Below, piece after piece: positions 1-5,538 of a stretch of 5,538 nt of DNA. A program made the translations under genes and the position numbers. The notes below the pieces were generated by a model. That model was not told where the DNA came from and did no database searches. It saw only the letters and a program-made list of their open reading frames with translations. The stretch's first letter is position 1. The number at the start of each line of letters is the position of its first letter. Source of the stretch: Desulfovibrionaceae bacterium (GTDB lineage: Bacteria; Desulfobacterota; Desulfovibrionia; Desulfovibrionales; Desulfovibrionaceae); assembly GCA_009783115.1 (NCBI GenBank), contig WRHT01000104.1, positions 1-5,538 of the forward strand, in the 5' to 3' direction.

Positions 1-279
1 AGGAGTAATTTGCATGGCGGCGGAACGGGCCAAGGAGCGGATATCTTGTCCGGTCTGGGTCATGGTGTTTTCCACCGCTTTATCCACCTCTACCTCCAGG
101 GTCAGATAGATGCCCCCCATGAGATCCAGGCCGTAACTGAACTGCCGGTCCGGCAAAAAAACGCCGAACAAGCCGTCTCTCCATTCCCGCTCCCGGTCGA
201 AATTGGGCAGGAGCAAAAGCGCGGAGGCCGCCAGTACAACGATGCATAGTCCCAGACGCAACCGCAGATGCCCTTTCAT
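1..279 (-). CDS. secD: Protein translocase subunit SecD, N-terminal part (runs off the left edge)
   Basis: SecD is an inner-membrane partner of SecYEG that works with SecF and uses the proton gradient to help pull secreted proteins into the periplasm. Only the first 93 codons are present; the frame stays open to base 1. Seen: a basic start (MKGHLRLRLG), one hydrophobic segment at about residues 9-25 (first transmembrane helix), then the start of the first periplasmic domain with YGLDLMGG at residues 49-56 followed by IYLTLEVEVDKAVENT. GLDLxGG is the family hallmark; Met replaces the usual Gln or Lys at the variable position. The ATG at 277-279 is chosen because an AGGAA ribosome site overlapping the yajC stop lies 8 bases upstream and because it gives the expected N-terminal membrane helix. 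The gap to yajC is 11 bases, so the two are almost certainly one transcript and probably translationally coupled. secF would be expected next, beyond the window. Confidence 0.95.
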   Translation of the reverse strand, partial: MKGHLRLRLGLCIVVLAASALLLLPNFDREREWRDGLFGVFLPDRQFSYGLDLMGGIYLTLEVEVDKAVENTMTQTGQDIRSLARSAAMQITP

Positions 280-287
280 GCCTGTTA

Positions 288-292
288 TTCCT
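288..292 (-). promoter_or_regulatory. secD ribosome binding site overlapping the yajC stop codon
   Basis: On the minus strand the sequence reads TAGGAA, where TAG (293-291) ends yajC and AGGAA (292-288) is a purine-rich Shine-Dalgarno match, 8 bases before the secD ATG. Ribosomes finishing yajC sit on this site, which suggests coupled translation. This is inferred from spacing only. Confidence 0.6.
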
Positions 293-689
293 AATCCTCG
301 TTGTCGTTATTTTCTTCCGTTTCAACCGTCTTGGCGCTTTTTTTCGTTTTTTTCTGGGCCACAGGGGATCTCTGATTGGGATTCAACAGGGTCAACGCGC
401 TACGCATTATAAAAATTTTATGCTCGCCCAAATCCAGCACGGCGATGTCATCCTGAAATTCAATGATACGGCCGTAGATGCCGCCATTGGTTACCACGGC
501 ATCGCCTTTTCTGAGGTTGCGCAGCATTTCCTGGTGTTGTTTGGCCTTTTTTTGCTGGGGACGGATCATCAGGAAATAAAAAATCGCGATAATAATAATG
601 ATCGGCATAAAACCGTTAAGAATAGCCATGGGGCTGGCGTCCGCGCCCCCCTGGGGCGTGCCCATGGCGTAAGCGATGCCTTCAAACAT
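291..689 (-). CDS. yajC: Sec translocon accessory subunit YajC
   Basis: YajC is a small single-span inner-membrane protein that associates with SecD-SecF and the SecYEG translocon. The product is 132 residues, somewhat longer than the roughly 110 of E. coli. Seen: a short N-terminus, a hydrophobic helix at about residues 27-42 (GFMPIIIIIAIFYFLMI), then the family signature RPQQKKAK at 43-50. Next comes a small cytosolic domain with RKGDAVVTNGGIYGRI at 60-75, matching the conserved G-D-x-V-x-T-x-G-G-I/L pattern. The last 28 or so residues are a low-complexity tail, lysine-rich at first and then strongly acidic (ending EENNDNED), which accounts for the extra length. The ATG at 687-689 is supported by a near-perfect AGGAGGT site 7 bases upstream. 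It lies directly before secD and 90 bases after queD. I see no convincing sigma-70 promoter in that 90-base gap, so it may be read through from queD. Confidence 0.96.
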   Translation of the reverse strand: MFEGIAYAMGTPQGGADASPMAILNGFMPIIIIIAIFYFLMIRPQQKKAKQHQEMLRNLRKGDAVVTNGGIYGRIIEFQDDIAVLDLGEHKIFIMRSALTLLNPNQRSPVAQKKTKKSAKTVETEENNDNED

Positions 690-696
690 GCAGTTG

Positions 697-703
697 ACCT
701 CCT
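697..703 (-). promoter_or_regulatory. Strong Shine-Dalgarno for yajC
   Basis: The minus strand reads AGGAGGT at 703-697, followed by a 7-base spacer and the ATG at 689. It is the closest match to the anti-Shine-Dalgarno consensus among the sites examined here. It fixes the yajC start and predicts efficient initiation. Confidence 0.8.
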
Positions 704-755
704 GGTAAAACCGGAATGATTAATTGGAAAACGTATTTACTTAGCCTTGCGGAGG

Positions 756-775
756 TAAAATTTCAAGAAATTTTA
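756..775. promoter_or_regulatory. Perfect A/T-rich palindrome between queD and yajC
   Basis: On the plus strand TAAAATTTC (756-764) and GAAATTTTA (767-775) are exact reverse complements separated by two bases (AA). The element starts 4 bases after the queD stop codon. As RNA on the minus strand it would fold into an 8-bp A-U stem capped by a CUUG tetraloop. As DNA it has the two-fold symmetry of a repressor operator. It is not a normal intrinsic terminator: the stem has no G-C core and no clean U-run follows. A TTGAAA hexamer (766-761, minus strand) inside it resembles a -35 box, but the hexamer 17 bases on (TAAGTA) is a poor -10. The function is unassigned. Confidence 0.4.
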
Positions 776-779
776 ATGC

Positions 780-1160
780 TTACTCTTCCAAATAGGTAGC
801 GGTCTGGGAAGCATTCTCGGAGACGCTTACCTGGCGCAAGCTCACGCCCCTGGCCCGCACCAGGGGGGAAAGTTCCCGGAATATGTACGCGGCCAGATTT
901 TCAGAAGAAGGATTGTGCTGGAGAAAAGCCGGGTGCTTATTTAGATCCTGATGATCCAGAGAAGCCAACACCTGACGCAGATCCGCCTTGAGATCCGTAA
1001 AATCCGCCAAAATTTCCGTATCCCGGTTAAGGTTGCGGCCCTCCACCACGGTTTCCACGGCAAAATTATGCCCGTGCGTACTTTCACATTTTCCGTGATA
1101 ATGACGCAGGGCATGGGCCGCGGCAAAATCCGCGCGTACGGCGAGTTTCCACAGGGGCAC
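780..1160 (-). CDS. queD: 6-carboxy-5,6,7,8-tetrahydropterin synthase QueD
   Basis: QueD converts 7,8-dihydroneopterin triphosphate (made from GTP by a GTP cyclohydrolase I) to 6-carboxytetrahydropterin. This is the second step toward preQ0 and queuosine in tRNA, in the cytosol. The 126-residue product is of normal length. Seen: FAAAHAL with zinc ligand His16; CESTHGH with catalytic Cys25 and zinc ligands His29 and His31; ADFTDLK at 52-58; LDHQDLN with catalytic Asp69-His70; NPSSENLA at 83-90; and VSVSENAS with substrate-binding Glu115. The Cys-x3-HGH pattern with Thr, not Glu, just before HGH is the QueD form rather than the folate-type PTPS-III form. Translation starts at GTG (1160-1158): an in-frame TGA at 1190-1188 lies upstream and no other start codon intervenes. 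The ribosome site is weak (GGAAA about 8-9 bases upstream) and sits beside a GC-rich hairpin region. Neighbours are the VWA-OmpA gene (57 bases upstream) and yajC. Confidence 0.94.
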   Translation of the reverse strand: MPLWKLAVRADFAAAHALRHYHGKCESTHGHNFAVETVVEGRNLNRDTEILADFTDLKADLRQVLASLDHQDLNKHPAFLQHNPSSENLAAYIFRELSPLVRARGVSLRQVSVSENASQTATYLEE

Positions 1161-1170
1161 TTGGGTTTTT

Positions 1171-1201
1171 CCGGCGGCCTGGCGGTTTCAAACCGCCGGC
1201 C
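1171..1201. promoter_or_regulatory. GC-rich region with two competing hairpins just before queD
   Basis: Two mutually exclusive stems can form. Stem A pairs GGCGGTTT (plus strand, 1181-1188) with AAACCGCC (1190-1197); it is extended by GGCC/GGCC (1176-1179 with 1198-1201) across a single bulged base at 1180. Stem B pairs CCGGCGG (1171-1177) with CCGCCGG (1193-1199). In the minus-strand transcript stem B ends at the GG of the weak queD ribosome site (GGAAAAA), so switching between A and B could hide or expose it. No U-run follows the hairpin in either direction, so it is a poor candidate for an ordinary intrinsic terminator of the upstream gene. It does not match the preQ1-I riboswitch consensus as I know it. 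The regulatory role is inference. Confidence 0.4.
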
Positions 1202-1217
1202 GCGTGTCTGTAAACGT

Positions 1218-2273
1218 TTATCGAGCCGGCATAAAGAAGGTGAATTCCACCCTGCGGTTAAGACTCCTGCCTTCGCGGGTATCGTTGCCGTAGCGGGGGG
1301 AGTTCTTGCCATATCCCTGGATAATCAGGCGGTTCGGGTTTATGCCGCCGTTGATCAGGTAGTTTCTGACCGATTCGGCCCGGCGCCTGGACAGGTCCGC
1401 ATTATAGGCATCCGGACCGATTATGCAAGTATATCCGTCTATTTTGAGCGAATATCCAGGTTCTTCCTGCATGCGGCGCAATACTGCGGCAGCCACATTG
1501 CGGGTGCGTTCTGTAATTTTATCGGAGTCAAAATCAAAAGGCATGCTCAGGATAAGGGAATCCAAAGCGCCTGGAACGATTCCCGGCAGATCCGCAGACG
1601 GGCAATTATAAAACGCCCGGCGGGCAAAATTTTCCCTGGCGCCGCTGTCATTGAGCAAATCCGCGGCCCTAGCCGACACGGTTTGCGGGCTGATAGCCGC
1701 CATGTCGTCAATGAGTTCCTGGCCGGCGGGGTTATCGGCAAAGGAAATAAAATGCAGACACAGCCCTGGCTGGGTAAGATGGAAAATTTTAGTCTCATTC
1801 AGGGAATCTCGTCCGTGGCTATATACACCGTCAGTAACAACAATGACCGCGCCCGGACGCGCGAGATCGCTGAACGCGGGGTCGTAAAGATCAAAGGCAT
1901 TGCCCAAGGAACTGTTGGATGAACCGGCATATGAAGGATAGGCGCGGGCTATTTCTTGAACGCTGGAGGCAAATTCTGATTTGACGTACTTTACCGTGGG
2001 CCGAATTTCGGTTTCTCCGGAAAAGGTATGTATGCCTGCCTGCTCATAGTGCGTCGCGATCAGCTGGTTTAATTGTTCAATAAGGGCGGCGGCCAGATCG
2101 ATTTTTGCTTGGGAAAAGCCTGACAGATTGCCGCCCATGCTTGGAGAGTAGTCAATGAGCCATTCAAGAGCGGACAATTTTTTGGGAGGCGCGGATTTTT
2201 CGGCCGCCTGGACTCCCGCAGTCAAAAAAAACAATAAAGTTAAAGCGGATAACACGGTTATGATGCGGCGCAT
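1218..2273 (-). CDS. Secreted periplasmic VWA-domain protein with C-terminal OmpA-like domain
   Basis: The 351-residue product joins a von Willebrand A domain to an OmpA-family domain; its exact role is unknown. Seen: a Sec signal peptide (MRRIIT, hydrophobic core about 7-19, likely cleavage VQA|AE after residue 23). It has no lipobox Cys and no beta-barrel region, so it is probably soluble in the periplasm. The VWA domain spans about 35-200, with an intact metal-site motif DYSPS (Asp41, Ser43, Ser45), a Ser-rich loop at 117-124 where a Thr ligand is usual, and VVTDG with Asp148. The OmpA-like domain spans about 240-347: FDFDSDKI, then GYTCIIGPDAYN at 280-291, LSRRRAESV at 294-302, GYGKNSP at 320-326 and GRSLNRRVEF at 335-344. 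The peptidoglycan-contacting Asp of the usual GxTD motif is Cys283 here, while the binding Arg (Arg298) remains. The start is fixed by GGAGG (2284-2280) 6 bases before the ATG. It follows gcvPB by 39 bases with no clear terminator. A structural, ligand-binding or adhesin role in the envelope is possible. Confidence 0.88.
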   Translation of the reverse strand: MRRIITVLSALTLLFFLTAGVQAAEKSAPPKKLSALEWLIDYSPSMGGNLSGFSQAKIDLAAALIEQLNQLIATHYEQAGIHTFSGETEIRPTVKYVKSEFASSVQEIARAYPSYAGSSNSSLGNAFDLYDPAFSDLARPGAVIVVTDGVYSHGRDSLNETKIFHLTQPGLCLHFISFADNPAGQELIDDMAAISPQTVSARAADLLNDSGARENFARRAFYNCPSADLPGIVPGALDSLILSMPFDFDSDKITERTRNVAAAVLRRMQEEPGYSLKIDGYTCIIGPDAYNADLSRRRAESVRNYLINGGINPNRLIIQGYGKNSPRYGNDTREGRSLNRRVEFTFFMPAR

Positions 2274-2312
2274 GCTAACCCTCCCCCAAATTCTTTTGGT
2301 ATTGAAAAAGGC

Positions 2313-3785
2313 TTAATTATTTTCCTCTGTGGAATTCGCTGGCCATTCATCCGTCAGAATCATTTCCCTGGCCGCCCTGGTCTCATCCAGGCGGCGCACA
2401 GGCAAATTCCTGGGCGCTGCGCGCAGGTCCTCGGGATGCTTTTCGGCCAATTCGATGATTTCGATTAGATCCGCGCAGAATTTATCCAGGACAGCCTTGT
2501 TTTCCGTTTCCGTGGGTTCGATCATAAGGCATTCTTTGATAATTAACGGGAAGTACACCGTAGGGGCATGGCATCCGCGCTCCAGAAGCGCCTTGGCAAT
2601 GTCCAGAGCCCGCACGCCGTATTTTTCGCAGGCAGTCGCCGAGGCCACAAACTCATGCAAACAAGGTTCGTTATAGGGGATATCTAGTGTATCTTCCAGG
2701 CGTTTACGCAGATAATTGGCGTTCAACACCGCATAGTCCGAAGCCCTGGCCAGTCCTTCTCCGCCCAGACGAACCATGTAGGCCAAGGCCTTTACGAATA
2801 CTCCGAAATGACCGTAAAACGGAGCCACCTGACCGATGGACAGAGGCAAATCGTAGTTCAGGGCCAAAGATCCATCCGCTTTTTTATGTACGCGGGGGCC
2901 GGGCAAAAAAGCCTCCAGCCGCGTGGTCACGCCCACCGGCCCGGCTCCCGGTCCGCCGCCCCCATGAGGGGTTCCCATGGTTTTGTGCAAGTTCAGGTGC
3001 GCCACGTCAAAGCCAACATCCCCCATGCGCATGCGCCCCATAATGGCGTTAAAATTGGCCCCGTCGTAATAAAGCAGGGCATCCACAGCCCGCAATTTTT
3101 CCACCAACAGGGGCAGGTGTTTTTCAAAAAGGCCAAGGGTATTGGGACAGGTCATCATCAAGGCGGCGACAGAATCATCCAGCACGCTTTCCAGGACCAG
3201 GGGATCCGTCAAACCATCGCGGGAATCAAGGTTAATCACCTCAAAACCCGCCAGAGCGGCGGTAGCCGGATTGGTTCCATGGGCCGAATCAGGACATATA
3301 ATTTTGCTTTTTTTGTTGCCCTTGTGCCGATGGTAAGCCGCGATAATCAAGGCGCCGGTCAGCTCTCCATGGGCTCCTGCCATGGGTTGCAGGGTAAAGG
3401 CCGGCATACCGGTCAATTCGGCCAGGAGTTTTTCCGTTTCCCAGATTACCTCAAGGCTCCCTTGTGTCAGAGGCTCTCCGCCGGGTTGCTGGGACAGCAT
3501 AGGATGCAGCCCGGTAAAACCGGGCAAGGAGGCCGCATATTCCATGAATTTGGGATTATACTTCATGGTGCAGGAACCAAGAGGGTAAAAATTGCCATCC
3601 ACGCTGAAATTTTTATGTGACAGGGCGGTGAAATGCCGCACGGCATCCAATTCGGAAACTTGGGGCAGGGCTGGTGGAGTGCGGCGCCTGAGCGATGCCG
3701 GCAGCATGTCTTCGATTTTTTGCTTGGGGTTGGCCGGAATTACCCCCTTGCGCCCAAGGGCGGATTTGGAAAAAATGGTTTTCAT
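2313..3785 (-). CDS. gcvPB: Glycine dehydrogenase (decarboxylating) subunit 2 (P-protein, PLP-binding half)
   Basis: With GcvPA this forms the P-protein, which decarboxylates glycine through a pyridoxal-phosphate Schiff base and loads the aminomethyl group onto lipoyl-GcvH in the cytosol. The 490-residue length is normal. Seen: FYPLGSCTMKYNP at 66-78 and the following LPGFTGLHPM, typical of this half; QPMAGAHGE at 133-141; PDSAHGTNPA at 165-174; YYDGANFNAI at 239-248, where Asp241 is the expected partner of the PLP ring nitrogen; and NLHKTMGTPHGGGGPG at 265-280, where Lys268 is the PLP-binding lysine. The C-terminal domain contains PTVYFPLI and IEPTETE. The active-site motifs look intact. The ATG at 3785 overlaps the gcvPA stop as ATGA, which indicates translational coupling; a possible AAGGA site lies 10 bases upstream. 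The stop TAA is at 2315-2313. Confidence 0.98.
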   Translation of the reverse strand: MKTIFSKSALGRKGVIPANPKQKIEDMLPASLRRRTPPALPQVSELDAVRHFTALSHKNFSVDGNFYPLGSCTMKYNPKFMEYAASLPGFTGLHPMLSQQPGGEPLTQGSLEVIWETEKLLAELTGMPAFTLQPMAGAHGELTGALIIAAYHRHKGNKKSKIICPDSAHGTNPATAALAGFEVINLDSRDGLTDPLVLESVLDDSVAALMMTCPNTLGLFEKHLPLLVEKLRAVDALLYYDGANFNAIMGRMRMGDVGFDVAHLNLHKTMGTPHGGGGPGAGPVGVTTRLEAFLPGPRVHKKADGSLALNYDLPLSIGQVAPFYGHFGVFVKALAYMVRLGGEGLARASDYAVLNANYLRKRLEDTLDIPYNEPCLHEFVASATACEKYGVRALDIAKALLERGCHAPTVYFPLIIKECLMIEPTETENKAVLDKFCADLIEIIELAEKHPEDLRAAPRNLPVRRLDETRAAREMILTDEWPANSTEENN

Positions 3786-5116
3786 GCCGAGGCGTTCCTT
3801 AAACCCGCCGTCAATTGTTCAATCTGGGATTCGTTATTTTTTTCCGTAAAGGCCAAGAGCAGGGTCTGGTCTTCCCGTGGAAACCAGCGTCCGGGGAGCA
3901 CACCAGCGGCAATCCCCTGACCTAATAAAGAGCGGTAAATTTCCTCGGCCTTGACCGGCAGACGCACAGCGAATTCATTGCCGAAAGGCGCCTCGTTGCG
4001 CAGGTTTATTCCGGGCAGGGCGCAAACTCTCTCCGCCGCGTAGCGGGCCAGTTCCATGCCGCGTTCCGCTGTTTTTATCAGTCCTTCCGGGCCGAGCAGG
4101 CAAAGATGGATGAGGGCGCGCAAAGCGCACAGGGCTTGATTGGAACAGATGTTGGAAGTGGCTTTGGCCCGGCGAATGTGTTGTTCCCTGGTTTGCATGG
4201 TCAATACATAGCCGGTGCTGCCCACGGCATCTACTGTTCTACCGACCAGCCGGCCGGGCAGTTGACGCGCCAGGGCTTTGACGCAGGCCATCATGCCCAA
4301 GTACGGTCCGCCAAAGTTGAGCGGCTGTCCCAGAGATTGCCCATCGGCCACCGCTATGTCCGCGCCCATTTCGCCGGGGGTCTTCAAGACCGCCTGCAAC
4401 ACCGGATAAACGCATAGAATGGAAAGCGTTCCCAAACTTTTTGCCCTGCTGAACAACGTGGAATAATCCATCACATTTCCGAAAAAGGTGGGATTTTGCA
4501 CAATGACAGCCGCGGTCTGCCTATCCAGGGCGGACGCAAGTTTTTCCAGATCCGGCATGGTTTCGCATGAAGGAACAGTCACCAGTTCCACCTGCAGGTT
4601 GGCGGTCAGGGTGGCCAGCATGGACCGGTAAAGCGGGTTTACGTTTTCATCCAGCACCAGACGTGATCGTTTACTGGAGCGGATTGCCATCATTGCGGCC
4701 TCGAATATGGCGCTGCCCCCGTCATAAACCGAAGCATTGGCCACATCCAGGTCAAAAATACGGGCCACCGCCGTCTGGTATTCATAAATGGCCTGCAAGG
4801 TCCCCTGAGAGGCTTCGGCCTGGTACGGAGTATAGGCGGTTAGAAATTCGCCGCGTCCGCTTAAGGCGTCCACGGCTTTGGGAATAAAATGATCGTAGAA
4901 GCCTCCACCCATGAAGTTTATGCGGGGAAGGGCGTTACTTGCGGCCATCTGTTCAAATCTGGCGCAGCTCTCATGCTCACTCTGGCCCCTGGGCAGTTCA
5001 AAACTTTTGGGGCGCATGGACGCCGGGATACAAGCGAAAAGATCGTCCAGGGTTCTTACCCCGATACAGGCGAGCATTCGACCGGTTTCTTCCGGAGTGT
5101 GCGGCACAAATGGCAT
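3782..5116 (-). CDS. gcvPA: Glycine dehydrogenase (decarboxylating) subunit 1 (P-protein, N-terminal half)
   Basis: This is the partner of GcvPB in the heteromeric P-protein of the glycine cleavage system. It has the same fold but does not carry the PLP lysine; it contributes to the active site at the subunit interface. The 444-residue length is typical. Seen: the N-terminal MPFVPHTPEE; FMGGGFYDHFIP at 68-79; EFLTAYTPYQAEASQGTLQ at 90-108; and DVANASVYDGGSA at 124-136. Further on come QSLGQPLNFGGPYLG and the very characteristic REQHIRRAKATSNICSNQAL, matching the family nearly residue for residue. Small departures from the usual consensus (Gly-Arg-Gly before EF where Ser-Arg-Ser is common; FMGGGF for FLGAGA) are conservative. 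The ATG at 5116 has an AAGGA site (5128-5124) 7 bases upstream and lies 20 bases after gcvH. The TGA stop overlaps the gcvPB start by 4 bases. Confidence 0.98.
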   Translation of the reverse strand: MPFVPHTPEETGRMLACIGVRTLDDLFACIPASMRPKSFELPRGQSEHESCARFEQMAASNALPRINFMGGGFYDHFIPKAVDALSGRGEFLTAYTPYQAEASQGTLQAIYEYQTAVARIFDLDVANASVYDGGSAIFEAAMMAIRSSKRSRLVLDENVNPLYRSMLATLTANLQVELVTVPSCETMPDLEKLASALDRQTAAVIVQNPTFFGNVMDYSTLFSRAKSLGTLSILCVYPVLQAVLKTPGEMGADIAVADGQSLGQPLNFGGPYLGMMACVKALARQLPGRLVGRTVDAVGSTGYVLTMQTREQHIRRAKATSNICSNQALCALRALIHLCLLGPEGLIKTAERGMELARYAAERVCALPGINLRNEAPFGNEFAVRLPVKAEEIYRSLLGQGIAAGVLPGRWFPREDQTLLLAFTEKNNESQIEQLTAGLRNASA

Positions 5117-5136
5117 TACTATATCCTTGCGGCGGA

Positions 5137-5511
5137 TTATTCCGCGATTAATTGGGCATAAGCCTCTGCGGACAACAAGCTGTGGGGGAGGGAGTCACAA
5201 CGGACTTCGATCAGCCAGCCTCCGGAGTATGGCTCCCTGTTAAGCAGTCCGGGATCGGATTCCAGGGCTTCATTTACCTCCAATACTTCACCGCTGATCG
5301 GGCTGACCAAATCGCTGGCGGCCTTGACCGATTCCACCGTCCCCATGTTCTGGCCGGCCTTAATCTGCGTTCCAGGCTGGGGCAGTTCAACAAAAGTGAT
5401 GTCTCCCAGTTGCTCCTGGGCGAAATCGGTAATGCCGATTACCACGAGATCCCCTTCCAGACGCACCCATTCGTGAGTTTGGGTGTATTTCAGATCCTTC
5501 GGAATGTTCAT
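5137..5511 (-). CDS. gcvH: Glycine cleavage system H protein
   Basis: GcvH is the lipoylated shuttle that carries the aminomethyl group from the P-protein to the T-protein and is then reoxidised by lipoamide dehydrogenase. The 124-residue product is full length. Seen: [17 protein letters not shown] at the N-terminus (the THEW motif is standard), [22 protein letters not shown] at 23-44, and [17 protein letters not shown] at 60-76. Lys63 in ESVKAASD is the lipoylation site. The C-terminal part has [14 protein letters not shown] (90-103; usual form N..PY..GW). The start at ATG 5511 is preferred over an in-frame TTG at 5529: the ATG has an ideal AAGGAG 7 bases upstream, and the family begins at this point. 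It is the first visible gene of the cluster; any promoter, glycine riboswitch or gcvT would lie beyond the right edge. Confidence 0.98.
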   Translation of the reverse strand: MNIPKDLKYTQTHEWVRLEGDLVVIGITDFAQEQLGDITFVELPQPGTQIKAGQNMGTVESVKAASDLVSPISGEVLEVNEALESDPGLLNREPYSGGWLIEVRCDSLPHSLLSAEAYAQLIAE

Positions 5512-5518
5512 TGATACG

Positions 5519-5524
5519 CTCCTT
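5519..5524 (-). promoter_or_regulatory. gcvH ribosome binding site that decides the start
   Basis: The minus strand reads AAGGAG at 5524-5519 with a 7-base spacer to the ATG at 5511. It lies inside the six-codon extension that would be added if translation began at TTG 5529, which argues against the longer form. Confidence 0.85.
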
Positions 5525-5538
5525 CCCAAAGATGGTTA

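Noticed and set aside
80..325. An 81-codon minus-strand open frame across the yajC-secD junction
   Set aside because: It is out of frame with both genes, and its Arg/Gly/Pro-rich product looks like a frame shadow. The true secD frame starting at 279 carries the SecD hallmark GLDLMGG.
738..766. A sigma-70 promoter for yajC (TTGAAA, 17 bases, TAAGTA)
   Set aside because: The -35 is good, but the -10 matches TATAAT at only two positions; I found no better pair in the 90-base gap.
1176..1201. An intrinsic terminator for the VWA-OmpA transcript
   Set aside because: The stem is strong, but the minus-strand bases after it are GCCGGAAAAACCC with no U-run, and the plus-strand direction has none either.
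1161..1217. A preQ1-I riboswitch ahead of queD
   Set aside because: There is a hairpin followed by an A-run (GGAAAAACCC), but the conserved loop and tail bases of preQ1-I are not present and the stem is far more GC-rich than that class. I keep only a generic structured-leader call.
951..1922. A 323-codon open frame on the plus strand, opposite queD and the VWA-OmpA gene
   Set aside because: Its translation shows no recognisable family motif or domain and it runs antisense to two genes with clear motifs. A long open shadow frame is expected opposite coding DNA of this composition.
2808..3620. A 270-codon plus-strand open frame inside gcvPB
   Set aside because: It is antisense to a fully conserved enzyme gene, rich in Gly, His, Gln and Arg as typical shadow frames are, with no recognisable domain.
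5512..5529. A longer gcvH starting at TTG 5529
   Set aside because: The ideal AAGGAG site lies inside this extension, 7 bases before ATG 5511, and H proteins normally begin around [10 protein letters not shown].
5512..5538. A glycine riboswitch ahead of gcvH
   Set aside because: Only 27 bases upstream of gcvH are in the window and they hold just the ribosome site; nothing can be said either way.

Overview
All seven genes in this window lie on the minus strand, so transcription runs from right (about 5538) to left (1). They form a tight chain. In transcription order they are gcvH (glycine cleavage H protein), gcvPA and gcvPB (the two subunits of a split glycine decarboxylase), a secreted VWA–OmpA fusion protein, queD (queuosine/7-deazaguanine synthesis), yajC, and the first 93 codons of secD. 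Gaps between genes range from a 4-base overlap to 90 bases. No gene-free stretch reaches 300 bases, and I found no tRNA, rRNA, CRISPR array, insertion sequence or phage gene.

The organism is a Gram-negative bacterium: it has a periplasmic OmpA-like peptidoglycan-binding domain and a bacterial SecD/YajC pair. The split P-protein (gcvPA + gcvPB rather than one long gcvP) excludes the enterobacterial arrangement. It is common in Firmicutes, Thermotogae and sulfate-reducing 'delta' lineages. Together with the secreted VWA–OmpA protein, the style of the SecD N-terminus (GLDLxGGIxLTLxVEVDKA) and a middling G+C content judged by eye, this suggests Desulfovibrionales or relatives. That placement is inference from remembered family resemblance, not a database result.

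The right two-thirds of the window is a glycine cleavage operon. GcvPA/GcvPB decarboxylate glycine with pyridoxal phosphate and pass the aminomethyl group to the lipoyl arm of GcvH. The T protein (gcvT) and the lipoamide dehydrogenase are not in the window; gcvH begins only 27 bases from the right edge, so gcvT could lie just upstream. The VWA–OmpA gene follows gcvPB after 37 bases with no visible terminator, and may be co-transcribed.

The left third couples queD to the Sec accessory genes yajC-secD. This echoes the classic queA-tgt-yajC-secD-secF order, but with a different queuosine gene next to yajC. The two short intergenic regions here hold the only non-coding structure I can support: a GC-rich region with two competing hairpins just before queD, and a perfect A/T-rich palindrome between queD and yajC. 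The most notable protein-level oddity is a Cys where the OmpA-like domain normally has its peptidoglycan-contacting Asp. I do not see a clear new multi-gene system; the window is mostly core metabolism and secretion with a few odd details.
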